Below, in pieces: positions 21,541 to 32,870 of a stretch of 64,000 bases of DNA (within the stretch, counting starts at the first letter, position 1; each line of letters begins with the position of its first letter). The position numbers and the translations under genes were made by a program. The notes beneath the pieces were generated by a model. It saw nothing but the letters and a program-made list of their open reading frames with translations. It searched no databases and had not been told where the DNA came from. The DNA comes from Pegoplata infirma (taxonomy: Eukaryota; Arthropoda; Insecta; Diptera; Anthomyiidae), in the NCBI GenBank assembly GCA_963921195.1, contig OY992540.1, positions 75,009,337-75,073,336 of the forward strand. The letters run 5' to 3'.

Positions 21541-22984
21541 CTTTTATTTAATACACAGATTTTCCGATTTTTGATTCCCTAAAGCTTTTAAAGAAAAATC
21601 GTTAAAAGTCATCTGCATTTGGCCATACTTCCCTACTTTTGTAAAAGTTTTTTTTAACAATTTTACCTTTTCTCATAGTTTTCCCATTTTTTTTTTTTTT
21701 GTAAAATTTAAAATGACAGCTTGACTATACAGAAAATTAACATTATTTTTATATTGTTTTACATTTTTCCTCTGATTTTTTTTTTTTGTTGTAAAACATT
21801 TCTCTATCCTTGTGTTAATTCTTAATGAAATAAAAATATCAGTAACACTACGAGTAGTACGAGAATAGTTAAAAAACAAAATAAAAAACTTTTTTTTTAT
21901 AATTTGCTGTTAAAATAGGAGCGCAGGAAAAACCTGTCTTTAGACATGATAGGGTGATGATGATGAGACAGCCAGTAAATAAATTAAACAAAAATGTAGT
22001 TGTTTTTTTAATGAATATTTCTACATACAAACTGCATATAATTGAAAAAAATTAATTGAGAAAAAGTCAAAAAGATTAAAATAAATTAAATTGTGAAAAG
22101 TTATTCCTTGAGAGTGGGTAAAATAGTTGGTGATTCGAAAAACAACACAATAAGCTAATTTTATAGTCAGAAAACAACATATTTTTTTGGAGAGTACCCT
22201 ACAATAGATGAGGATGGAATTAAGTTCTTCAATTGGCAACTGAAATCCTACAGAATCATAAAATTATTGGAATCTGCTACAATTAGCACAAGATTTCGAA
22301 AAGGGTTAGGCTTTTGAAAAAACTTAAAATTATTTTATAGATAAAAACTTGAAAAATTTTATTTTTTCTCGTTTTTTATAATAGTAGTTAGAATAGTAGA
22401 ACTTACCTACTGGAAAAATGTATCAAAGCCCTAAAATATAGAGAAATTGGGTCCAAATCCTATAATATTTCTATCGGATAAATGTCTCAGATTTCCTAAA
22501 TCATTCTGTTGGAAAATTTTCTAAAAACAATCCAAATTTTATTTGCAATGAAAAATTTTTCAGAATCCAATAATTGACTTTAAAAATTTAATTGATCATA
22601 AATAAAAGTTTTGAGCACTTTATTTATGCAGGGTGTCAAAAGATTCGTTATGGCCGAATTTAAAACACTTTTATTTGTTTTAAAATGTTTTTATTCTACA
22701 CAAAACAGAAAAATTTCAAAACTGCCAAAGTTTGTTACAACATTTTTTGTGTAATTTTTTGCCGTGTCTGTTGTTTGAGTTGCGGATATTATTAATGTAA
22801 CTGTTTTTGTATCTGGACTTGTGACAAGTATTTAATTTGTTTACGTTGCACACAGGGACAGACATGCTTGTGTTTTGAACAAAAGTAATTTTTAGAAATT
22901 TGAATAAAAAAAATCCTTTGAACAGATTAGCTCAAAACAAAATTCTGGGTTTAAAAGAATTTTAATTAAATTGTTTTGGGTAGA
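21541..22984. other. AT-rich non-coding DNA with one INE-like fragment
   Basis: I see no gene in this stretch. At 22628-22690 there is a degenerate minus-strand INE-like terminus (AGGGTGTCAAAAGATTCG, GGCCGAATTT). The rest is low-complexity A/T sequence. Confidence 0.5.
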
Positions 22985-23140
22985 GTGATTGGGGTTATCA
23001 GGAGGCGTTGGGGCACATGCCCCCTCGTGTTAAATGTTGACAAATTGATTTATTTTAATTTTGGCGCTTAAGAAAAATAATTTGATCATTATTAAAACAT
23101 TTTTTTATATCAACGCCCACGAAAGGGGGCGTGCCACAAC
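22985..23140 (+). mobile_element. INE-like element, internal fragment
   Basis: The fragment contains the family's internal block: 'GGCGTTGGGGCACATGCCCC', then 'AACGCCCACGAAAGGGGGCG'. Both terminal parts are missing. It is equivalent to about 38870-39005 of copy D. Confidence 0.55.
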
Positions 23141-24292
23141 AACTAGGATTTTTAATCGCAAGTGTACGACTTTGAACTAATTTTGACATACACACTCAAC
23201 AAATTATGTCATTAACTGTTTGTAGTTTATTTAAAAAGTTTTCCGTTTAGTCGTTTTTAAAACAAAAAAAACATTTGTTTGATGTTCAGTTTTTATTAAT
23301 GACTACTTCTGTCCTTTGTTTCAAAAATAACACACTAAAAAATAAAGACTTTCATTAACATTTAATATTTAAAGTCATTTATTTTTGTTCTGTAAGTAAA
23401 ACTACAGTTTATTCTTTAAATTTTTAATGATTTGTGTAAGCAATTTTTTTTTAAATTGTTGGTATTTTTTAATGAGATATCATTAGTTTTTACCTACACA
23501 AGTAGGTTATTTTTTTGTAGAAAAAAAAATCCAAAAAATTATTTATAGAAATATAAAAACAATGTTTGTATCAAGTGACTTTGGCACGATGGGTAGAGTG
23601 TTTGGCCAGAATGTAGTTGATTGCGGGATCGATTCCCCAAAATTTTATTAAAAATTTTTAAAAAAATATTTCAATAGAAAATTGTAAAAATAACCTACGA
23701 AATCAATAATTTTTAATGTTTTCGTAGGTTATTTTTTGGAATTTGTTGGTAAAAATAACAGAACTATAATTAATTTTTAATGTTTTCGTAGGTTATTTTT
23801 TTCGAATTTGTTGGTAAAAAAGAATGAAAAAAACGTAATTTTTTAATGTTTAATGTTATTTAAAATTTTGTCAACAGTAAAAAATAAATGTTGATGTTTG
23901 TTAAAACAAATGAATAATTACTGGGATGGTTTTCAATTGTTTATTCACTGGTTTTAAGTGTGTTTTTCTTTTGTTTTTGCCTACAAAATATTTTGAGTGC
24001 AAATACAAAAAAAAAACTCTTCAAAATGTGGTTTCGAACTTTTGTATGACAAAAAAAATTGTCTTCCAATTTTGAATGTCCGGGAAAATTTGTATTCTAT
24101 TAGGCCTAAAACTCCTGTGGTACAAATTTGGGGCCAAATAGATTAAATTAAACAAGGCGACCAAAATTTTGGATTTTTTAAAACTTTTAAAAAATATCAT
24201 ACTACAATGTAAATATCATATTTATTAATTTTGATGTGCTGAACATGAATATTAAACAGAATTATAATCGGTCAAACGGTTTTCAAGCGTGA
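23141..24292. other. AT-rich DNA with a tRNA-like patch and AATAACCTACGAAA hairpin repeats
   Basis: At 23578-23640 GGCACGATGGGTAGAGTG and GGGATCGATTCCCC resemble A- and B-box parts of a tRNA, but no acceptor stem forms. At 23686-23737 AATAACCTACGAAA and its complement form a hairpin. The segment TTTTTAATGTTTTCGTAGG repeats at about 23710 and 23772. No gene is seen. Confidence 0.5.
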
Positions 24293-24430
24293 TCACGCAT
24301 GAGTGTGACAATGATGAGTGTTCAATTTTACTCGCGTGGTTGTAAGTGTGAGTGGAGAAAAAAATGTCGTGAGTGAGTTTGCGTAAGTAATATTTTTGTA
24401 TAAGTGAGTATGAGTGAGTCGATTTTTTTG
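24293..24430 (+). repeat. GTGAGT-rich dispersed repeat, copy 2
   Basis: The run of GAGTGTGA and GTGAGTGAGTTTGCGTAAGT variants corresponds to segments at 12955-13030 and 29050-29225. It ends where a hAT-like element inserted. Confidence 0.5.
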
Positions 24431-24442
24431 CTTGAGTTTAAA

Positions 24443-25617
24443 CACTGTTGCCAATTTAGCTATTTTGTAGCTAGATTTAGCTATTTTTTTTTGCATCTAG
24501 CGACAAAAAATGTCATTTAGCTCTTAGCTACAAATCTAGCTACTTTTTTTAGTCACAACATTTGTAAAAATATTGTTGATTGACATTTTATTAACGTGTT
24601 ATTTACGTGTGTATGACATCTGGAATTAAATACTTAATTTAATAACTTAAACGTTGAAATCAATAATCGTAATATTGACCCTGCAAACAATAGGGCGATA
24701 TATCGCCAAAAAGATATTGCGGCAATACGTAAATTTTTCATTTCAATAAAAAATCAAAGTAGTATTTTTATTAAATCGCCGATTTCTAATACAAGCGATA
24801 TTTTGGCAATAAACAAAAAAAAAATTTAATTTTTATTTCTTTGTCAATTTAAAATAAAATAATTTATTAAGCACAACAAGAAATCTTTGAAAGAATATAA
24901 ATTTGGCCGAAAATCACAAAACTGCTTTCAAAGATATAATAAAAAATTTAGCGAATATTGCTGAAATGTATATTTTCAGCTTCAGGGAATCGATATAGCT
25001 GTATCGCCGGATTATCATTTTACTGATATTCCTTTAAATAATTATTTGGCGATATTGCCCTTTTATCGCCAAGACGAATTGTTGTCGTATCGCTGGGATG
25101 TAATGCCGTCGGGTAACAGTTTCTTCCGAAGGGTGCATCGCCGGCGATACGAATTTGATAATAACGGCAATAAAATTTATCGTCTCGGAAATATAACCGG
25201 CGAATCGATGTCGTATCGCTTTTTTGCAGGGGATATTTAAAGTTTAATACGTTATAAATTATATCTGCGATACAAAATACAAGTATTTGAAGTTTTTTGT
25301 TTGAAAAATTTAATAAAAATGTATTAAAATATTCTTTTTAATACCAAAACTAACTTATTTTATTATTAAATTAAAAAGTTTAACAAATATAAAAGAATTT
25401 ATTTGTTAAACTTTTTAATTTAATAATAAAATAAGTTAGTTTTGGTATTAAACGCACAAAACCTAAATCTAGCTATAAAATAGCTAGATTTTTTAACTGT
25501 TTATAAGAATCTAGCTACAAAATAGCTAGATTTTTTAACTGTTTATATATTTAGCTATTTTTAGCTATTTTTTGGTCCGATCTAGCTACATTTTTTGAAA
25601 AATAGTTGGCATCAGTG
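24443..25617. mobile_element. hAT-like non-autonomous element with TAGCTA subterminal repeats
   Basis: The left end CACTGTTGCCAA and the right end TTGGCATCAGTG are inverted repeats with one mismatch. The 8-bp duplication AGTTTAAA is at 24435-24442 and 25618-25625. Both subterminal zones repeat ATCTAGCTA/TAGCTATTTT. Inside is a GC-richer block bounded by CCCTGCAAA (24679) and TTTGCAGGG (25231) with many ATCGCC/GGCGAT motifs, possibly a second nested element. A perfect hairpin is at 25337-25452. The 64-codon frame at 25046-25240 lies in this block and is unlikely to be a gene. Confidence 0.8.
25337..25452. repeat. Perfect hairpin, 53-bp arms and 10-nt loop
   Basis: Positions 25337-25389 are the exact reverse complement of 25400-25452, separated by TAAAAGAATT. 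The arms are AT-rich and lie inside the hAT-like element. Perfect arms imply either very recent origin or selection or gene conversion. Confidence 0.9.
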
Positions 25618-26924
25618 AGTTTAAATGACTTATTTTCTCTTCATATTTCCTTTCGAACCAAAAAAATCAACAAACAAATTGTAAAATTTAGCTTAACTCA
25701 AGATTTCGTCCCGAAAAAAAACAAAATGTAAAATTTCGCTGAACTTTAAATTGTGCTGAAAATTTTGAAAGATTTTTGAAATTTTTTCACTCAAAAAATT
25801 ATGTAGGTAAATTCCAGTGAATATTCACTGAAAACAAATGAAATTTTATTTAAAAAGTATTCCACTGTTTTTTCATTTAAAATAAAATCATATTACAGTC
25901 AATTTTTAATGTTAATTTAATTACTAACCAAAACATTAAAAAACTAATGAATACCCGAGTAAAAATGAATACATATAATTTTACATTATTTGATGTATGT
26001 ATATATAGCCATATGAAATAATATGTTTTCATATCAAACAAAGTACATAATTATATCTCGCATTGAGTTTTTCCAAATTTTTTAAATGGAGTTATATAAA
26101 ATTACATCTAATGATAACCATATTAATATATAAATACATGTGGGAGACATAATCATATGTGACACATATAACTTAATCTGATTGCATACATATTTATATG
26201 TGACTTAATATCAAATAACGTATACGAGCATATTTAAAAAAAATCCAATATCATTATATATATAATTATATATGACTTACAAGAAACCATTTAAAATTAT
26301 ATATGACTTACAAGAAACCATTTAAAACTATATATGGTTCCATCTTAAAAAACGAAAAAAAAAAATTTCAAATATAATTATATATGGTCGCACATATAAC
26401 TCTATATACAGTTATATAAAACTATACATGGCATCAAACATTTATTTTTTTAATATTATCAAAGATATAATTATAAATGGCTTATGAGATACCGTATATA
26501 GTTTTGTAAGGTACCATATAAATACAATTTTTTTTAAACTCTATATATAATTTTAAATGGTGGCACATGTAACGCCATATAAAATGTTATACAATTGTAT
26601 AAGGTAAAAAATATTTTTTTCTTTCACAATATTTTACATATAATTATGCATACTTTTATATGACAGTATTTTAATATTTTTTTTTAATGTTGCATCATAT
26701 ATATTTTTATTTAAGTATACAAGAGAGCTTGTATAATTATATATGATTCTCAAAGCACCTAAAATCAGTCAAAAAAAATATATATAAATTCTATAAATTT
26801 TTAAATAGAAAAAAAAAATCTGTTTAATCCATTGTATTTTAAAACTTAAAAAAATGCATATTGGATTTTAAAAGTTAAATGTTTAAAAAATGCATATAAC
26901 TTAAATAGTTGTGTGTAACTTTAT

Positions 26925-27470
26925 ATAAGATCATATAAGATAATATATGATGCTTGGGGACCCCGAGTTCGATTCCCGGCTCAACCCAGAAAAAAACTAT
27001 TTTTTTTTAATTTTTTAAAAAAGAAAATATGTTTTTAAAGCTTTTTGTTTTTTCTAAACTTAAAAATATTGAATAATTAAATTTTTATGATAAAATCGAA
27101 AAATAAATATTATTTATTTATAGTTATATAATTTTATATATTACATCATATAAGTTAATATATGGTTCCTAGGGACCCTGGGTTCGATCCCCGGCTGAGC
27201 TAAGAAAAAAAGTTGTTTTTTTTTATTTTTTTTTTAAAGAAAATATATATTAGAAGCTTTAATTTTTTACTAAACTTAAAAATATTGATTAATTTATTTT
27301 TTATGATAATATTTAAAAATAAATATTATTTATATATAGTAATATAACTTTCTATATTGCATCATATATGATAATATATAATTCTTGAGGACCCTGAGTT
27401 CGATTCCCGACTAAGTCAAGAAAAAAATTATTTTTTTTTAAATTTTTTTTTAATCTAAATGATTTTTTAA
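26925..27470 (+). repeat. 215-bp tandem repeat containing a tRNA T-arm-like B box
   Basis: The motif GTTCGATTCCCGG or a variant recurs with its GTTC at 26967, 27182 and 27398, a period of 215-216 bp. The surrounding AT-rich sequence is also repeated (CTAAACTTAAAAATATTGA, AATAAATATTATTTAT). Each unit contains only the 3' half of a tRNA-like sequence. Confidence 0.75.
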
Positions 27471-28243
27471 TGCGTTTTCGTTTTTCAAATTTAAAAAAAA
27501 AATAAAATCCCTGAATTTTAACAAAAATATTTCAAAAATAATTATATTTTGATATAATTATATATTATTTAATCCGAAGAAAAAAATATTTTAAAACTTT
27601 AATGTTTAACCATCAATATCTCTGGTTTTAAGAGAGCTAAAGTCCTCAGATCAAGCTCAAATCAAAGCTTTATTTGTTGCCAATAATTAAAAGTGTATTT
27701 GGTTCGAACTTATGTTAGCAATATTTTCAGATAAAATTATTTTTGTCTGAAAAAACTTCCGAAAAAAACTTAAAACTCATTATTTGGCCGTTGGTGAGTA
27801 AAAAAGTTTATACATGTTTTATACCATTTTAAAGGTATTTTTATTAAATATACAACGGCAGAAAGAAAATTTGGATCCGATGAAAAATGTGAAGCTCATA
27901 AGCCAAAAACCGTTTTTACTTTAAAGCTTTATAACTTGGAAAATTAAGAGCATTGGAAGATGAAAATCATGTTGTTGAACTCAGTATTAAACCCCCTATT
28001 AGCTCAGCAAATAAACTAAAAAAAAAAAAATCACAAATTTTAGCAAAAATTTTCTAAGTCTTTTTTAAAATTTTGTTCAAATTCAAGTCGAATATAATTT
28101 GATGCAATCATATACCCGATAAGATAAACTGGATTTAATTATATATAAGTTAAACTTGATATAATTATATATGATAAACTATTTTCAAAAATTTTCTAAG
28201 TTTTTTTAAAACATAGTCTTTTAAAGTTGTTATTTATTAACAA

Positions 28244-28316
28244 CGTCCGCTGGGTCAGAGGGTAGAGATTGCGATTACAAAACAGTTGGTAGCTGTTCGA
28301 TTCCCCCGCCGCTCGA
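28244..28316 (+). other. tRNA-like sequence (not a functional tRNA)
   Basis: GGGTCAGAGGGTAGAGATTG resembles a D-arm/A box and TGTTCGATTCCCCC a T-arm/B box, with roughly tRNA spacing. The acceptor stem does not pair well, so I read it as a tRNA-derived remnant or SINE head. Confidence 0.5.
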
Positions 28317-28800
28317 AGTTTTTTTTTTTTTAAATAAATTTTAATTATATATATTTATATCTTAATATTGAAAAAAATTGTTTGGATAAAACTTTATCAG
28401 TTCTAAAAATAGATTTTATTGTTCGGATTAAATTATATATAGTTCTAAAAATAGATTTTTTTTTTTTGGATAAAATTTTATCTAAAGTTTTTTGTAATTT
28501 TTTTTTTTTCTTTCGTATGAAATTTTATCTTTTTTTATCCAGCTAAAAAAATCTTTTTTTTATTGTCTTGGTCCAATAAGATCCAACCATTTTTCGGATG
28601 AAATTGTATCCCACCGATTAAAACTGATCTAATTAGATAAACCCACTTTTCGGATCAAATTGTATCCGTCCGGTTAAAACTGATCTAATCTTAGCGATCC
28701 ATTTTTCGGATCAGTGCTGATCTTTCAAATCTCGGATCTATCAACAGATCTGGAATAATATAAGAACATATATTGCTCCATACAAAAATTTTTACTCGGG

Positions 28801-29049
28801 TATTCACTTATTTTGTATTGAAAAAACATTAAAACTGTAGAAGAAATTTTTTACTGCCAAAATTAAATATAACGGAAAATTCGTTTTTAAGACAGTAAAT
28901 TATTTATTTTAAACTACAGAAATAGTAGAAAACAAGAAATCCTTTATAAAATAAATGATTTTTCTTTTAAAATAACTTTACATTTTAAAATAACCTACAA
29001 AAAGTTAATGACATAATTTTCTTAGTGTTTGTATAAATAAGAGTTTCGT
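28801..29049. other. AT-rich non-coding DNA
   Basis: No feature is seen apart from short similarity to 23200-23220 in inverted orientation (GTTAATGACATAATTT). Confidence 0.4.
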
Positions 29050-29225
29050 GAGTGTTAGTGATGCTTGCGTGAGTGCACGTGAGTGTGAGTTGTAATAAAT
29101 TTACTCACGTGATGTGAGTTAGTGAGTGAGTGTGAGTAGAAAAAATATGCTATTGAGTAAGTTTGCGTGATTCAAAAATGCCTGTCGTGAGCGTTATTGA
29201 GTGTGAGTCAAAAATCACTCACCCG
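29050..29225 (+). repeat. GTGAGT-rich dispersed repeat, copy 3
   Basis: Dense GTGAGTGTGAGT variants with ACTCACGTGA are shared with copies at 12955 and 24293. The right edge reads CACTCACCCGCCCATCTCT, similar to GAGCCCATCTCTAG after copy 1. Confidence 0.5.
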
Positions 29226-29533
29226 CCCATCTCTTATATAAACCCATGATACTTTTCGATCAAAGTTTAGAGTTGTGGGTGAACTTTTTCTAAAGCCCAA
29301 AACATTGTGCAAAGGGCGACGCGATTTATAATGGTCGGATTTGGGTCAAATTAATTTTAAATGAAAGTTTGTCTGAAGCTCGATGAATGGTTCAAACCGC
29401 CTAATCTCAAAAAGCGATATTTCGAAAACCTTTCAACCGATTTTAATTTTTTACATTTTTGATATTCGTGTTCAGCTCATCAAAATTAAAAAAATATGAT
29501 GTGTTGCAACACATATTTTTTTATTTTTTTTTT

Positions 29534-30380
29534 GTTATACCCTCCACTTATTGGGATAGAGGGTATATAAGTTTGTCATTCCGTTTGTAACTCATCGAAA
29601 TATCGGTCTGGGATCCCATTAAGTACATATCGCTCATTTACTTGTATAGTGTCATAACGCAAAATGTTTGATTTTACAGAAAACCTGTTTAAAGTTTACA
29701 GTTGAAACTTGTTTTACATTGCAAAAGGCCCATACATAGAAAATGTTATAATGACGTGTTCTCTTCTCAAACGGTGTGTTTAGAAGAAATTAATACGAAT
29801 TTTTGACACAATATAAAGCAGGATATAACAAATAATTCTGTATCGTTTACCAAAAAACGACATATTTTGAGTTATGACACTATACAAGTAAATGAGCGAT
29901 ATATTATTGATCAGTGATCCATTCTAAGACATTCTAGCGATGTCCGTCTGTGGAAATGGTGATCACGGCCAAAGTATGAAGCATATATGCCTGAGAATTA
30001 CCAAATTCTCAGTCATATATGTTCCTAAGTAGTTTGGTATTGCATTTGAGCAAAATCGGTTTAGCGGTTCAAAAGTTATGAACTAAAATGTAAGAGCACC
30101 TCGTGTTTTTTGGTATATTCTACGTAACCTAAAAATACAAAATGCTTTAAATTGGCTGCTGATTGTCATATGTAAACAGAATTGGACACTGAATGGAATT
30201 TTTACAAGTACAAGCCAAGTTTTTTCCAAAAAAAAATTTCGCGGAATTTTTTTTTTTTCACCAAAAATTTTTTTTCGCGTAATTTTTTATTTTTTTAAAA
30301 AAAAATTTTTTTTTGCAAATAATCTTTTATTACATTGTGGAGGGTATCAATACATTCGGCAAAGCTGAATTTATCTTGTT
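29534..30380 (-). mobile_element. INE-1/Helentron-like element, copy B, with nested MITE
   Basis: Read on the minus strand it begins near 30380 with the ATTCGGCAAAGCTGAAT hairpin and ends at TGGAGGGTATAACA (29534). It keeps GTTACAAACGGAATGACAAA and 'GATATTTCGATGAG'. The internal part differs from copies C-E, suggesting another subfamily. A MITE sits in the conserved ATATATATT stretch. Confidence 0.65.
29631..29898. mobile_element. MITE with 28-bp perfect inverted repeats inside INE-like copy B
   Basis: Positions 29631-29658 (starting CGCTCATTTACTTGTATAG) are the exact reverse complement of 29871-29898. The element is 268 bp and has no ORF. Flanking ATAT sequence prevents an unambiguous target duplication; TA is possible. 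Other family copies are uninterrupted here, which confirms insertion. Confidence 0.75.
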
Positions 30381-30726
30381 TTCAAAAATTTATAACTTTT
30401 TAACATCAAACGCCATGGATTAATTTAATTCGATTGGCCTTAAATTTGTAACATAGAACTTTTAGGTCTAGTAGAATAAGTACTAGACACTTGAAAAATT
30501 CAACAGCTGATGAAAAAATGTCACTCGAGTGCCCCAGTATGCGTAGCCTGTAATGTTTATATGGTGAAGAGTAGAAAAAATAACCAAATGTTATTGACAT
30601 ATTTTTTTCCTAGCACAGAATGAATAAAGTTTTTTTTTTTGTTTTAATAAAAATTTTAATTAAATTGTAATTTATTGTTAGCTGAGTAGTGGACTCCGAT
30701 TTTAGTAAGACTACATCTTTAATGCT
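30381..30726. other. Non-coding DNA
   Basis: No gene or repeat family is recognised. Confidence 0.35.
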
Positions 30727-30890
30727 AAACTATGGTAAATACATCTGTAGAAGAAGCCTACGTCTTTAGGAAAAGAGATCACGTCTTTGTCTTTGTAAAA
30801 AAAAATTATTTTGTAAGACACTACGTTTTTGTGAAAGACTTCATCTTCGCAAAATACTACGCCTTTGAAAAAAAAATAATATTACACCTT

Positions 30891-32519
30891 TATATCGTCG
30901 GTGCGCCGCACAGTGGTTCCAAGTCCAAATCTAGCTGGACAAAATTATTTTATCACCGTTTTATATGTTTTTGGGGTCGCTGAGTTCAAAAAACATGTTT
31001 AAATTTTTCTAAGTCGATTACACTAATCGACAACTTTTTATTTTTATTCTAATTTCACTAATTCATTAATGACAAAAATGGTTTATATGTAGAACAGATA
31101 TATGAAATGCAAAAACTTATTTTTTGAAAGTTTTGTAATCTCTAAAAAAAAAAAAAAATTTTTTGTCGAGAAGTGTAATTGAAAAATCAAGAAAGAGTGT
31201 AAAATTCAGCTATGCCGAATCTTTTATACCCTCCAAAATGTAAAAAAAAATAAAAAAACACTGAGAGTGTTACATTCGGCTGTGCCGAATCTTTTATACC
31301 CTCCAAAATGTAAAAAAAAACAATATAAAAAAATCCAGGGGCGTTTTTTTTTGGGAGGGGGGGGGGGGTTGGTGGAAGACGTTAGGGAGCACCTTCCCCT
31401 TGCGATTTCGAACTTCACTTCTTAGTTCTCCAAGGGGGAACTTTTTTCCCCTTGGTCCGATTTTATCCATTTCCGAACTTAACCTGCCTAGGAATATAAG
31501 ACATATTCGTGGCAAACTTCGGAAGTCTAGCTCTTTTATTTTGGACTGTATCGTGTCCTCTACAGACGGACAGACGGACGGACATTTTTGAGTTTTGTCG
31601 AATTGTGTAATTGGCCGCGGTTTAATAGGAAACATCACATTTAATGCTTTATTTAAGCTAAGCATAATTATAATACTTAAAAGTTATCAAAAACTTAATA
31701 CTTTATTTAGAAAAAAAATTTTGGCGAAAATATATTTTCATAAAAACTGTGATTAATTTTAAACCTGCAAAAACCTGCAAGAAATGTCTGCATGACAACG
31801 TTCAGTAATAAATTACCTATAAGTTGTATGTAGTAATTCGACATGATATGCCTGGATTCGGTTTTGTCAAGCTGCGGAAGTTTCATAAGTCCTCAAAAAT
31901 ATTGTTATTATTGACCATAATTCAAAATGCCAAAAATATAAGAGGAAGATCGATAATAAATTTCTTATTAATATACAGAATAAGTATAAATCTGTAGCTT
32001 TCTTGTACATAAACCGTTTTGAAACCATTGATGTAACATGGATAATATGATGTTATTAGTTGAACACTTATATACATATATTTTTTTTTTAATATTGGAT
32101 ACCAAAAATGTTATTTCATTCGCATATTTAACATAGTTAAAGACCTAATTCCAAAAAATGGTTATTAGTTTGATCAGAACACACCCTTAGCTTGCCCCTA
32201 GCACTATTAATTCCCAATTTTAAGGACACTAATTTTAGGACTTTTGTCCAGCTAGATTTTGATTTAGAACCAATGTGCGCCGACCAGAACTGGTATGTGT
32301 TTTTCAAAACTTTTTGGAGAGGCTTACAAATCAGCTTAATTTACCTTTCGCGGTGCTTAAAAACAATATTTCTTTCCTAAATATTTAAATAATTTTGCAA
32401 ATTTTCTATTTACATTAATTTAAATTTAAAAAAAAGCAGCGCAGAAGTATCAAATTTAGTACCTCTTCAAAAAATATTAAAATACACATACCATTTCTGG
32501 TTGGAGCACCGACGATATA
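30891..32519. mobile_element. TIR-bounded segment inserted in the satellite
   Basis: The 14-bp ends TATATCGTCGGTGC and its complement (32506-32519) bound the segment. Beyond the ends, sub-blocks also pair: ATCTAGCTGGACAAAA near 30934 against TTTTGTCCAGCTAGAT near 32242. The element contains INE-like copy C. No transposase is seen, and the target duplication is ambiguous. Confidence 0.55.
31192..31593 (+). mobile_element. INE-1/Helentron-like element, copy C (3' truncated, duplicated 5' end)
   Basis: The 5' terminus appears twice (about 31192-31250 and 31262-31320), each with a TCGGC-type hairpin and ATCTTTTATACCCTCCAAAA. The body follows with a poly-G run, 'GGGGGAACTTTTTTCCCC' and a GGACAGACGGACGGACAT stretch, and stops before the ACTTTATGGGGTC block. 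Frames across it are not genes. Confidence 0.7.
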
Positions 32520-32870
32520 CTACTACGTTCAAAATACCTAGCTTTCGTAAAGACTACGTCATTGTATAATACTACTTAAGTATTTGCGAATAACTACGAA
32601 TTTTGTAAAATAATACCACTTTTGTACAACCAAACGTCTTTTGTTAAAGAATAAAACTTTAAATAAAGATTACGTATTTAGTAAATGGCTATGTCTTTAT
32701 TAAACGACTTCTTTTTAGTAAAAGCTACGTTTTTAATAAAAGACTACGTTTTCAGTAAAAGACTATGTTTTTAATAAAAAACTACGTTTTAGGCAAAAGA
32801 TTATGTATTTAGTAAACGACTACGTCTTTAGAAAAAAGGATTTGTCTTTATGTTTTTCGTAAAAGACTAT

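Larger units (their letters stand above)
25954..28800. mobile_element. TA-flanked terminal-inverted-repeat element carrying tRNA-like segments
   Basis: The 13-bp ends CCCGAGTAAAAAT (25954-25966) and ATTTTTACTCGGG (28788-28800) are perfect inverted repeats, each flanked by TA. This fits insertion at a TA target, as for Tc1/mariner-type elements. The 2.85 kb between is non-coding. It holds variable ATATAATTATATATGG-type iterations (about 25970-26760), a 215-bp tandem repeat with tRNA T-arms (26925-27470), a tRNA-like patch (28244-28316), and TTTTCGGATCAAATTGTATC repeats (28590-28720). No transposase is visible. The class is inferred from the TA flanks alone. Confidence 0.6.

Noticed and set aside
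25046..25240. 64-codon frame with balanced composition
   Set aside because: It coincides with the motif-dense GC-rich block of a hAT-like element, so composition explains it.
23190..29500. A large inverted repeat joining 23.2-24.3 kb and 28.8-29.5 kb
   Set aside because: Similar fragments occur in both places, but their order is not mirrored, so they are shuffled dispersed repeats rather than arms of one element.
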